Part shown: in pieces, positions 8,538-15,736 of the stretch
Numbering within the stretch: the first letter of the stretch is position 1
How the letters are laid out: the number at the start of each line of letters is the position of its first letter
From: Bacteroidales bacterium Bact_22
Lineage (GTDB): Bacteria > Bacteroidota > Bacteroidia > Bacteroidales > F082
DNA: 55,875 bases
Assembly (NCBI GenBank): GCA_001603665.1
Contig: LUZN01000022.1
Coordinates: 1 to 55,875, forward strand
Direction of reading: 5' to 3'
Translations under genes and position numbers: made by a program
Notes under the pieces: model-generated
Database searches by the model: none
What the model saw: only the letters and a program-made list of their open reading frames with translations
What the model was told of the DNA's origin: nothing

Positions 8538-9828
8538 TATAAATCACCTTAATTTCAATAATTCTGCGCTTGTCGGCTTTTTCGATTTTAAAGACAAATT
8601 CCTTGTAAGATGTGGAGAATCCTGCATGCGGGATGCGGCCCTCCATCTCGAGGATGAGACCTGCGAGCGTGTCGGATTCGCCTTTTATATCTTCAAAATA
8701 TAACTCATTGATATCAAATACCTTACAGAAGTCGACCAGACTTGTCTGGGCTTGGAAGATATAGGTTTTATCGTTGAGTTTTTTATAGAATTTACTCTCT
8801 TCGACGGCGTCGAACTCATCGCTGATGTCGCCCACTATCTCTTCGAGGATGTCTTCCATGGTGACGAGTCCCGAGGTGCCGCCGTATTCATCTACCACGA
8901 TGGCGATATGGATCTTTTTGGCGCGGAAATCCTGGAACAGGTCGTTGATTTTCTTGTTTTCGGGTACGAAGAAAGCCGGACGGAGCAGTCCTTGCCATTG
9001 GAAGTCGGTGTCGTTGAGATGCGGCAGCAGATCTTTGACGTAAAGAATGCCCTTTATTTCGTCGAGAGTGTCTTCATATACTGGTATTCTCGAGAATCCA
9101 TTTTCGATGATAAGCTCGATCAGATGGTTGAATTTGGTGGTGTTTTTTATTGCGAATAGCTGCACGCGTGGCTGCATGATGTCGCTCACCTCTTTCTCGC
9201 CGAAGGTGGCTATGCCTTGGAGCATAGAGCGTTCCTCGTCGGGTGTCTCCTCGGCCGTAGTGATGTCGACTGCTGTAGTTAAATCACTGATTGACAGCGG
9301 GTTAGCGTTCTTTTTGGCCAGTTTTTTGTCGATTACTGCTGTCGATTTCACCAACAGGTTGCTGAGAGGTTTGAAAATTATGATCAGCACGCGTATCGAC
9401 GGGGCGAGGGCTGTGGAGAGGCTGCGGGCTTTTTTGGCTGCAGTGATCTTCGGTATCATCTCGCCAAAGATGAGGAGCAGCGATGTCACCACCACTACAT
9501 TAATAATAAATGCCCAAACAGGATTTGCTTCGAAGTTAAACATCCTGTTCATGATATACACCGAGAAGATGGTGATGGTAACGTTGACTAAATTATTGGT
9601 TATCAATATTGTAGCCAAGAACGTCTTAGGTTTGTTAAGCAGTTCGAGCACCAGTTTATCGGACCGGCGGTCGGAGTTCTCCATCTCGTTGGTGTCGTTG
9701 GGCAGCAGTGAAAAGAAGGCTGTCTCGCTTGCTGAGGCGAGTGCCGAAAAGAGCAGCATTACACACAGGATGACCAGACAAATTATCGTCACCGTGTCGA
9801 TGCCGAGAAAAAACGGAACGTCAGTCAT
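8518..9828 (-). CDS. gldE: GldE, CNNM/CorC-HlyC family transmembrane protein
   Basis: 436 residues. Order of parts: N-terminal CNNM/DUF21 membrane domain with about four helices (residues ~10-190, including FGEMIPKITAAKKA), a CBS-domain pair (about 205-340, with IMQPRVQLFAIKN and VVDEYGGTSGLVTMEDILEEIVGDI), and a C-terminal CorC/HlyC transporter-associated domain. The family includes Mg2+/Co2+ efflux proteins. In Bacteroidota the copy encoded next to gldD is named GldE and supports GldD in gliding and secretion. It starts 3 bases after ssb and its 3' end overlaps gldD by 20 bases. Confidence 0.9.
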   Translation of the reverse strand: MTDVPFFLGIDTVTIICLVILCVMLLFSALASASETAFFSLLPNDTNEMENSDRRSDKLVLELLNKPKTFLATILITNNLVNVTITIFSVYIMNRMFNFEANPVWAFIINVVVVTSLLLIFGEMIPKITAAKKARSLSTALAPSIRVLIIIFKPLSNLLVKSTAVIDKKLAKKNANPLSISDLTTAVDITTAEETPDEERSMLQGIATFGEKEVSDIMQPRVQLFAIKNTTKFNHLIELIIENGFSRIPVYEDTLDEIKGILYVKDLLPHLNDTDFQWQGLLRPAFFVPENKKINDLFQDFRAKKIHIAIVVDEYGGTSGLVTMEDILEEIVGDISDEFDAVEESKFYKKLNDKTYIFQAQTSLVDFCKVFDINELYFEDIKGESDTLAGLILEMEGRIPHAGFSTSYKEFVFKIEKADKRRIIEIKVIYNEKDDE

Positions 9829-9831
9829 GGT

Positions 9832-10317
9832 TTAGAATGGGAGGTCGTCGCCGTTGTAGTCCTGTGCCGGCATTGGGGCTTCGACAGGCTGTTGGTATTG
9901 CTGTTGTGGTTGCTGTTGTGGTTGCTGACCGGCGTAGGCGTTGTATGATGCGTTAGGGTTTTGCTGTTGTTGCTGGCGGTTTCCGCTGAGGCTCATCATC
10001 TTGTCGACGATGATCTCGGTGATATGACGTGTGACGTTTTGGTTGTCGACGTATTGGCGTGAGCGGATGCGGCCTTCGACATACATCTGGTCGCCCTTTG
10101 CGTAGTTGCGGCGTTTTTCGAAGATATCTTGAGCGAGGGTGCCCCAGCTGACGAGGTTATGCCATTCGGTTTGCTCCTGCCAGTTGCCGTCACGATCGCG
10201 GTAACGTTCTGTCGTTGCGAGAGATACTGTCATTTTCTTTGTCCCGTTATCGAATGAGATGACTTCGGGATCCTTACCCAAATTTCCGATTAAGATCACT
10301 TTGTTAAGACTTGCCAT
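9832..10317 (-). CDS. ssb: single-stranded DNA-binding protein
   Basis: 161 residues: an N-terminal OB fold (MASLNKVILIGNLGKDPE, then WHNLVSWG and YVEGRIRSRQY), a Gln/Pro-rich disordered linker, and the acidic tip DDLPF that recruits replication and repair partners. The tetrameric protein coats ssDNA at forks. It is the first gene of the ssb-gldE-gldD operon and divergent from HU. In related genomes mutY commonly precedes ssb in this operon; it is not here. Confidence 0.96.
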   Translation of the reverse strand: MASLNKVILIGNLGKDPEVISFDNGTKKMTVSLATTERYRDRDGNWQEQTEWHNLVSWGTLAQDIFEKRRNYAKGDQMYVEGRIRSRQYVDNQNVTRHITEIIVDKMMSLSGNRQQQQQNPNASYNAYAGQQPQQQPQQQYQQPVEAPMPAQDYNGDDLPF

Positions 10318-10359
10318 AGCTCTAAAATTTTACACAAAAATACATATGAATTAATAGTG

Positions 10360-10367
10360 CAAAGATA
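10360..10367 (-). promoter_or_regulatory. candidate ssb-gldE-gldD promoter (-7 box)
   Basis: On the minus strand TATCTTTG matches TAnnTTTG, about 43 bases before the ssb ATG. No clear -33 TTTG partner was found at the right distance. Confidence 0.45.
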
Positions 10368-10414
10368 AGAAAAAAAACGTATCTATAAGAAAATGAATGA
10401 AAAAAATTAATTTT

Positions 10415-10448
10415 TTTGTTCACAATTAAAAAAATCTTATTATTTTTG
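10415..10448 (+). promoter_or_regulatory. HU gene promoter
   Basis: -33 TTTG at 10415-10418, 22-base spacer, -7 TATTTTTG at 10441-10448. This is one of the best consensus matches in the window, in keeping with strong expression of HU. The leader to the ATG at 10493 is about 35-40 bases. Confidence 0.7.
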
Positions 10449-10492
10449 CACCCGAAAATGAAATCAATATTAACAATTAAAATATTAAAGTC

Positions 10493-10777
10493 ATGACAAA
10501 AGCTGAAATCGTAGCGAAAATCGCTGAAAAAACAGGTGTTGAAAAAGGTAACGCCCTGGTAGTAGTTGAGTCTTTCATGGAGATCGTGAAGGAAGCAGTT
10601 AAGAAGAATGAAGATGTGTATCTCAGAGGCTTTGGTAGCTTCAAGAGCAAGAAGAGAGCTGCTAAGAAGGGTAGAAACATCCGCGCTAACGGCGGTAAGG
10701 GTGCAACAATCGTTATCCCAGCACACAACGTTCCTGCTTTCAAGCCAGCTAAATCATTCATCAACGACCTCAAGTAA
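10493..10777 (+). CDS. HU family DNA-binding protein
   Basis: 94 residues, typical of HU/IHF. The dimerisation helices open with MTKAEIVAKIAEKTG, the DNA-binding beta arm region includes GFGSFKSKKRAAKKGRNI, and the C-terminus (VPAFKPAKSFINDLK) shows the FKPAK signature. It is a nucleoid-associated protein that bends and compacts DNA. Codon use is strongly biased, as expected for an abundant protein. It is followed after 22 bases by a very small basic gene and then rng, a grouping common in Bacteroidota. Confidence 0.95.
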   Translation: MTKAEIVAKIAEKTGVEKGNALVVVESFMEIVKEAVKKNEDVYLRGFGSFKSKKRAAKKGRNIRANGGKGATIVIPAHNVPAFKPAKSFINDLK

Positions 10778-10799
10778 TTTGGTTAAATAGTTTTGTATT

Positions 10800-10889
10800 A
10801 TGCCAAACGGTAAGAAACACAAAAGACACAAAATGTCTACCCATAAACGTAAAAAACGTCTCAGAAAGGATAGACATAAAAAGAAATAA
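10800..10889 (+). CDS. 29-residue basic protein, AURKAIP1/COX24 (mS38)-like
   Basis: Short gene translating to MPNGKKHKRHKMSTHKRKKR followed by LRKDRHKKK, then TAA. About two thirds of the residues are Lys, Arg or His. The pattern GKKxKRHKM...HKRKKRLRKxRHKKK is that of the bacterial AURKAIP1/COX24-domain proteins, related to the C-terminal helix of mitochondrial ribosomal protein mS38. A small-subunit ribosome association is therefore likely by family, not shown here. It lies between HU and rng on the same strand and is followed by a hairpin terminator at 10916-10958. It is easily missed by gene finders because of its size. Confidence 0.85.
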   Translation: MPNGKKHKRHKMSTHKRKKRLRKDRHKKK

Positions 10890-10915
10890 TCTTTAAGATT
10901 AATTTCTTACGGAAG

Positions 10916-10958
10916 AATAACACAGCATTGCGTATACCGATGTTGTGTTATTGTTTTT
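10916..10958 (+). terminator. intrinsic terminator or rng leader hairpin
   Basis: A 13-bp stem with a single G-U pair (AATAACACAGCAT at 10916-10928 with ATGTTGTGTTATT at 10940-10952), an 11-base loop, then GTTTTT. It lies after the small basic gene and only 28 bases before the rng ATG. It could end the HU transcript or act as an attenuator for rng. Confidence 0.7.
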
Positions 10959-10986
10959 AAAATGAAATTTAAACCTTTGTAATATT

Positions 10987-12564
10987 ATGGACAACACAAC
11001 AACAGTTCCGGCAGTCAACAGAGAGCTTGTTATAAGTTCCGATGTTTCAGAGGTTAATATTGTTTTGTTGGAAGACAAGCAGCTTGTTGAGCTCCACAAA
11101 GAGCAGATCAACAGTAATTTCGCTGTCGGCGACGTATATTTCGGCAGGGTGAAGAAGATTTTGCCGGGTTTGAACGCCGCTTTTGTCGACATCGGCAACC
11201 AGAAGGACGCTTTCCTTCACTATCTCGACCTCGGTCCGCAGATCAACTCCTTGCTTCAGTTTTCGAAGCTGGCGCAGGAGGGCAAGACCGCCCAGACGGT
11301 GATGAGCAAGTTCAAGTTATGTCCTGATATCGACAAGACGGGTAAGATCTCGGATTTCATCCAGGCCGGCGACCAGATTCCGGTGCAGATCGCGAAAGAG
11401 CCAATAAACACTAAAGGTCCGCGCATCTCGGCAGAGATTTCGTTTGCAGGACGTTACATAGTGTTGGTGCCTTTCTCGAACAGGGTGTCGGTGTCGCAGA
11501 AGATACGCAGCGGCGAAGAACGCGGTCGTCTTAAAAAACTCATTCAGAGCATCCGTCCGAACAATTTCGGCGTCATCATCCGCACAGTGGCGGAGGGGAA
11601 GAAGGTCGAAGACCTCGATGCCGATATGAAGTACTTGCTCGACAAATGGGAGCAGGTCACTGAGTCGTTATACGGAAGCAAGGCTCCGGCAAAGCTTGTG
11701 AGCGAACTTGACCGTACCTCGGCGATGCTGAGAGACATACTCAACGAGTCTTTTAACACGATAACTGTTGATAATCAACCGCTTTTTGATGAAGTCAAGA
11801 GCTACATCACCAAAATCGCTCCTCAGAAGACCGACATCGTGAAGCTCTACAAAGGCAAAGAGCCTATCTTTGAGCATTACGGCGTGGCGCGTCAGGTGAA
11901 GGGGTCGTTTGGTAGGATTGTCACAATCAGAAATGGTGTTTACCTCATCATTGAACACACCGAGGCCATGCACGTCATCGACGTCAACAGCGGGCATCGG
12001 TTGAACAAAGAAGCATCTCAGGAAGAGAATGCATTGGCTGTCAATCTGGAATCGGCAGTGGAGATAGCACGTCAGGTGCGCCTCCGTGACTTAGGCGGCA
12101 TCATCATCGTGGACTTCATCGACATGCACGAAGCGAAACATCGCAAAGAGCTGTTCGAGAAGCTCCAGCAGGAGATGGCGAAAGACCGCGCCAAGCACAC
12201 CATACTCCCTGCCACGAAATTCGGGCTCATCCAGATCACACGTCAGCGTGTGCGCCCGGCAACGGAAATCACCGTCCAGGAAAAATGTCCGGTTTGCGAC
12301 GGAACGGGCAAAATCAAACCGTCGCTCATCTACATCGACGAGATCGAAAGCAGCCTCAAGTACCTGTTACTCGACCAAAACGAGAACGAAGTGACGATAC
12401 AGGTTCATCCTTTCATCTACGCCTACTTGACTAAAGGATTTTTCTCCATCGCAAGAAAATGGAGATGGAAGTACCACAAGACGATACACGTCAAGGAAAT
12501 CAAGTCATTCCACGTCCTTCAGTACAATTTTCTGAACAAGAACGGTGATGACATTACATTCTAA
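10987..12564 (+). CDS. rng: ribonuclease E/G family endoribonuclease
   Basis: 525 residues. An S1-type RNA-binding domain lies near the N-terminus (VGDVYFGRVKKILPGLNAAF, then VDIGNQKDAFL), followed by the RNase H-like/DNase I-like catalytic core, including HVIDVNSGHR and GGIIIVDFIDM with its Mg2+-binding Asp residues. The zinc-link motif CPVCDGTG sits near residue 435. There is no long disordered degradosome scaffold, so it is closer to RNase G in architecture. Predicted role: 5'-monophosphate-dependent cleavage of mRNA and rRNA precursors. Confidence 0.95.
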   Translation: MDNTTTVPAVNRELVISSDVSEVNIVLLEDKQLVELHKEQINSNFAVGDVYFGRVKKILPGLNAAFVDIGNQKDAFLHYLDLGPQINSLLQFSKLAQEGKTAQTVMSKFKLCPDIDKTGKISDFIQAGDQIPVQIAKEPINTKGPRISAEISFAGRYIVLVPFSNRVSVSQKIRSGEERGRLKKLIQSIRPNNFGVIIRTVAEGKKVEDLDADMKYLLDKWEQVTESLYGSKAPAKLVSELDRTSAMLRDILNESFNTITVDNQPLFDEVKSYITKIAPQKTDIVKLYKGKEPIFEHYGVARQVKGSFGRIVTIRNGVYLIIEHTEAMHVIDVNSGHRLNKEASQEENALAVNLESAVEIARQVRLRDLGGIIIVDFIDMHEAKHRKELFEKLQQEMAKDRAKHTILPATKFGLIQITRQRVRPATEITVQEKCPVCDGTGKIKPSLIYIDEIESSLKYLLLDQNENEVTIQVHPFIYAYLTKGFFSIARKWRWKYHKTIHVKEIKSFHVLQYNFLNKNGDDITF

Positions 12565-12592
12565 TTGACAATTGACAGTTGACAATTGACGA
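12565..12592. repeat. tandem heptamer array (TTGACAN x4)
   Basis: Four back-to-back 7-base units, TTGACAA, TTGACAG, TTGACAA and TTGACGA, start immediately after the rng stop codon. The array is followed 7 bases later by the hairpin at 12600-12627. Confidence 0.9.
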
Positions 12593-12599
12593 TTAAATT

Positions 12600-12630
12600 G
12601 TAGGGACGTGGCGCGCCGCGTCCCTACTTT
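12600..12630 (+). terminator. GTAGGGACG hairpin, probable rng terminator
   Basis: Arms GTAGGGACG (12600-12608) and CGTCCCTAC (12619-12627) pair perfectly; the inner ten bases contain the self-complementary GGCGCGCC. Three T residues follow, so it may terminate rng. The arms match those of the hairpin at 19493-19521 (GTAGAGACG/CGTCTCTAC), marking a repeat family. Confidence 0.7.
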
Positions 12631-12649
12631 ATTTATCGAAAAAATCTCA

Positions 12650-12679
12650 TTGTTTATTGAAAAAGAATTAGTATATTTG
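12650..12679 (+). promoter_or_regulatory. trpS-hflX-tatD-ansA promoter
   Basis: -33 TTG near 12650-12652, a spacer of about 19-20 bases, -7 TATATTTG ending at about 12679, and the trpS ATG at 12699. Fits the TTTG/TAnnTTTG consensus. Confidence 0.6.
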
Positions 12680-12698
12680 CAAGTTTAAATATATTTCT

Positions 12699-13697
12699 AT
12701 GAAAGAAATCGTTTTGAGCGGCATCAGGCCGACAGGAAACTTACATCTAGGCAACTATTTCGGCGCGGTGAAGAACTTCATACGCCTCCAGGATAACTAT
12801 AACTGCTATTTCTTTATAGCTGATTATCATTCACTTACGACACATCCTCACCCAGATGACCTTCATGGAAGAGTGCGTCAGATCTTGGTGGAATACCTCG
12901 CTGCGGGCGTTGACCCGGAGAAAGCGACGTTGTATGTGCAGAGCGACGTGCCGGAGGTGGTAGAGCTGTATCTTTTCCTGAACATGAACGCTTACATCGG
13001 CGAACTCGAGCGCGTGACGACCTTCAAGGAGAAGGTGCGCAAGCAGCCCGACAACGTCAACGCAGGTCTCCTCACCTACCCGACCCTGATGGCAGCCGAT
13101 ATCTTGATTCATAAGTCGCAGTATGTGCCGGTTGGCAAGGACCAGGAGCAGAACCTCGAGAAAGCACGCGACTTTGCCGGACGTTTCAACAACATCTACG
13201 GCGTTGAATACTTCCCGATTCCACAGGCGTTTAACTTTGGTAATCAATTGGTTAAGGTACCTGGACTGGATGGTAACGGCAAGATGGGCAAGAGCGAAGG
13301 CGAAGGAAATGCGATATTCCTGGCTGAAGACGACGCCTCGATTCGCAAGAAAGTGATGCGCGCCAAGACCGACAGCGGTCCGACCGAGATGAACCAGGAG
13401 AAGCCGGAGCCGATTCAGAACCTGTTCCAGCTGATGAAGATTGTGTCGAAACCCGAGACGGTGCAGTTCTTTGACGACGCATACAACAATATGACCATCC
13501 GCTACGGCGACATGAAGAAACAACTCGCCGAGGACATGATACAGTTTGTGACCCCGATCCGCGAGAGAATCCGCGAGATTGACGCCAACGACGAGTATAT
13601 TAATAAGGTGGCTCGCATGGGAGCTGAAAAAGCTAGAGAAAGCGCGAGAAAGACCATCAAAGAAGTCAGAGAAATCATTGGATTTAAGCCATTCTAA
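12699..13697 (+). CDS. trpS: tryptophanyl-tRNA synthetase
   Basis: 332 residues, normal for bacterial TrpS (class Ic). The HIGH-type motif is seen as PTGNLHLGNYFG at the N-terminus and the KMSKS-type loop as GKMGKSEG around residue 195. It charges tRNA-Trp with tryptophan in the cytoplasm. Its stop overlaps the hflX start by one base (TAATG), implying translational coupling. Confidence 0.96.
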   Translation: MKEIVLSGIRPTGNLHLGNYFGAVKNFIRLQDNYNCYFFIADYHSLTTHPHPDDLHGRVRQILVEYLAAGVDPEKATLYVQSDVPEVVELYLFLNMNAYIGELERVTTFKEKVRKQPDNVNAGLLTYPTLMAADILIHKSQYVPVGKDQEQNLEKARDFAGRFNNIYGVEYFPIPQAFNFGNQLVKVPGLDGNGKMGKSEGEGNAIFLAEDDASIRKKVMRAKTDSGPTEMNQEKPEPIQNLFQLMKIVSKPETVQFFDDAYNNMTIRYGDMKKQLAEDMIQFVTPIRERIREIDANDEYINKVARMGAEKARESARKTIKEVREIIGFKPF

Positions 13698-14878
13698 TGA
13701 TAGAACACGAGCAGAAACAGGAACGTGCGGTTTTGGTGGCAGTGAGCACCTACGAGCAAAACCGTGAGCGCACGGAGGAATACCTCGACGAGCTGGAGTT
13801 TCTTTTGGAGACAGCCGGAGGCGTTGCCGTGGGACGTTTCGTACAGCCTTTGGATCGTCCGAACAGCGTAACATATCTGGGAACGGGCAAGCTCGAAGAG
13901 CTGAAGCAATATATCAAGGCGGAAGAGATCGACATGGCGATTTTCGACGATGAGTTGAGCGCCACGCAGATAAGAAACCTTGAAAACGAACTCGAGTGCC
14001 GCATCTTGGATAGAACCAACCTCATCCTCGACATTTTTGCCAAGAATGCGAAGACCGCCTACGCCAAGACGCAGGTGGAACTCGCTCAGTATCAATACAT
14101 GTTGCCTCGTCTGACCAGGATGTGGACACACTTGGAGCGTCAGCGAGGCGGTATCGGCATGAGAGGTCCGGGTGAGACGCAGATCGAGACCGACCGTAAG
14201 ATTATCCGTAATAAAATCGCTTCGCTGAAGGAGAAACTCGAAGAGATCGACATGCAGAAGTCGGTGCAGCGCAAAAACCGTCAGCAGATGGTACGCGTGG
14301 CGCTCGTCGGATACACCAACGTGGGCAAGTCGACGATAATGAACATGCTCAGCAAGAGCGATGTGTTTGCCGAAAACAAGCTTTTCGCCACTTTGGACAC
14401 CACGGTGAGGAAGGTGGTGATTGAAAATCTGCCGTTTTTGCTGTCAGATACCGTAGGTTTCATCAGAAAACTGCCGACACAGCTGGTTGAATCGTTCAAA
14501 TCGACCCTCGACGAGGTGCGGGAATCCGATATTTTGCTGCATGTTGTAGACATTTCGCATCCTGATTTCGAGTCACAGATTGAGACAGTGAACCAGACCT
14601 TGACCGACATAGGCGCAGGCGACAAAAAAGTGATAATGGTGTTCAACAAGATCGACGCTTATCATTATGAAGAGAAGGACGCCGATGATTTGACGCCAAT
14701 CACCAAGAAAAACTACACTTTGGACGACTGGAAGAAGACCTGGATGGCGAAGGGCAAGCCTTGTATTTTCATCTCGGCGGCGGAAAAGACTCATTATCAG
14801 GAGTTTAGAGACCTGCTTTACGCTGAGATTCGCGACATGCACGCCATCAGATACCCATACGACAACTTCCTTTACTAA
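13697..14878 (+). CDS. hflX: GTPase HflX
   Basis: 393 residues. The N-terminal HflX domain includes SVTYLGTGKLEEL and RGGIGMRGPGETQIETDRR-like residues (here RKII). It is followed by a TRAFAC-class G domain with G1 GYTNVGKST, G3 DTVGF and G4 NKID. HflX binds the 50S subunit and rescues stalled or heat-damaged ribosomes. It is coupled to trpS (one-base overlap) and followed after 9 bases by tatD. Confidence 0.95.
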   Translation: MIEHEQKQERAVLVAVSTYEQNRERTEEYLDELEFLLETAGGVAVGRFVQPLDRPNSVTYLGTGKLEELKQYIKAEEIDMAIFDDELSATQIRNLENELECRILDRTNLILDIFAKNAKTAYAKTQVELAQYQYMLPRLTRMWTHLERQRGGIGMRGPGETQIETDRKIIRNKIASLKEKLEEIDMQKSVQRKNRQQMVRVALVGYTNVGKSTIMNMLSKSDVFAENKLFATLDTTVRKVVIENLPFLLSDTVGFIRKLPTQLVESFKSTLDEVRESDILLHVVDISHPDFESQIETVNQTLTDIGAGDKKVIMVFNKIDAYHYEEKDADDLTPITKKNYTLDDWKKTWMAKGKPCIFISAAEKTHYQEFRDLLYAEIRDMHAIRYPYDNFLY

Positions 14879-14887
14879 CGTAACACT

Positions 14888-15670
14888 ATGATTATCAACA
14901 CACATAGCCACATCTACGACGGAGCCTTCGACTTCGACAGAGAAGAAGCTTTTCAGCGTGCGATGGAGGCCGGTGTGACGATGCTGTTGCTGCCGAACTG
15001 CGATGAAAGAAGCATAGCGCCGATGATGCGGTTTTACGAGCAACATCCTGATAATGTGAGAGTTATGATGGGATTGCATCCGGAGGAGGTGAGAGAGGAT
15101 TATAAGACGAAGCTGGCTGTGATTGAAAATGAGGTTCCTCGCTGCGCTCGGAATGACAGCGGTGCTGTTGTGGGAATTGGGGAAATCGGTTTGGATTTTT
15201 ACTGGGACGATACGTTCAAGAAAGAGCAGATTGAGGTGTTGAGCGAGCAGCTGCAATGGGCGAAGGAGTTGGGATTGCCAGTGTCTATTCACACTCGCAA
15301 CGCTTTTCAAGAGATGTTTAAAATCCTTGACCACGAGCAAGACGGCCGCCTCGCTGGCGTGATGCATTGTTTCAACGGCACACTCGATGAGGCAAAAACG
15401 GCCCTCTCCTACGGGTTCCATCTCGGGCTCGGCGGCGTCATCACCTATAAAAACTGCGCCGTGAAGGACTTTTTGCCCGAAATCCCGATGGAAAGAATCG
15501 TTTTGGAGACCGACGACCCTTACTTGCCTCCTGTTCCGTACCGCGGACAGCGCAACGAGCCGGCATACATCGTCAAGACAGCGGAGAAAATCGCCGAAAT
15601 ATACGGTTTGACAACCGAAGAAATAATAAACAAGACAACGGAAAATGCTAAGAGATTGTTCAAGTTATAA
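14888..15670 (+). CDS. tatD: TatD family metal-dependent hydrolase (DNase)
   Basis: 260 residues, TIM-barrel amidohydrolase-like fold. Metal-site motifs seen: NTHSHIYD at the start, GEIGLDFY (Glu ligand), SIHTRNA, HCFNGT and ETDDPYLPP. Predicted 3'-5' exonuclease/deoxyribonuclease. Oddity: residues 82-91 (EVPRCARNDS), just before VVGIGEIGLD, are the in-frame translation of a dispersed palindromic repeat (15131-15160), lengthening the loop before the Glu motif by about six residues compared with family members I remember. All metal-binding motifs remain intact, so function is probably retained. A second copy of the repeat follows the stop codon. Confidence 0.94.
   Translation: MIINTHSHIYDGAFDFDREEAFQRAMEAGVTMLLLPNCDERSIAPMMRFYEQHPDNVRVMMGLHPEEVREDYKTKLAVIENEVPRCARNDSGAVVGIGEIGLDFYWDDTFKKEQIEVLSEQLQWAKELGLPVSIHTRNAFQEMFKILDHEQDGRLAGVMHCFNGTLDEAKTALSYGFHLGLGGVITYKNCAVKDFLPEIPMERIVLETDDPYLPPVPYRGQRNEPAYIVKTAEKIAEIYGLTTEEIINKTTENAKRLFKL
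15131..15160. repeat. palindromic repeat element, in frame inside tatD
   Basis: The sequence GAGGTTCCTCGC...GCTCGGAATGACAGC is related to the copy at 15672-15706 just after the gene and shares its GGAATGAC end with the priA copy. It encodes residues 82-91 of TatD without breaking the frame. Confidence 0.75.
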
Positions 15671-15671
15671 G

Positions 15672-15706
15672 GAGATTCCTCGCATCTACGATGCTCGGAA
15701 TGACAT
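15672..15706. repeat. palindromic repeat element between tatD and ansA
   Basis: GAGATTCCTCGC, a GCATC-TAC-GATGC stem-loop, then GCTCGGAATGACA. It starts two bases after the tatD stop and shares both ends with the copy inside tatD; only the central stem differs. Confidence 0.8.
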
Positions 15707-15736
15707 GGATAAACTCGGAGCAACAAACATAATATT

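Noticed and set aside
10788-10795. TAGTTTTG as a separate promoter for the 29-residue gene
   Set aside because: It would start transcription at about the ATG, giving a leaderless message; the gene is more simply read from the HU promoter.
12600-12630. Insertion-sequence remnant at the GGCGCGCC hairpin
   Set aside because: No transposase fragment or target duplication; the matching hairpin at 19492-19522 fits a short non-coding repeat with terminator function.
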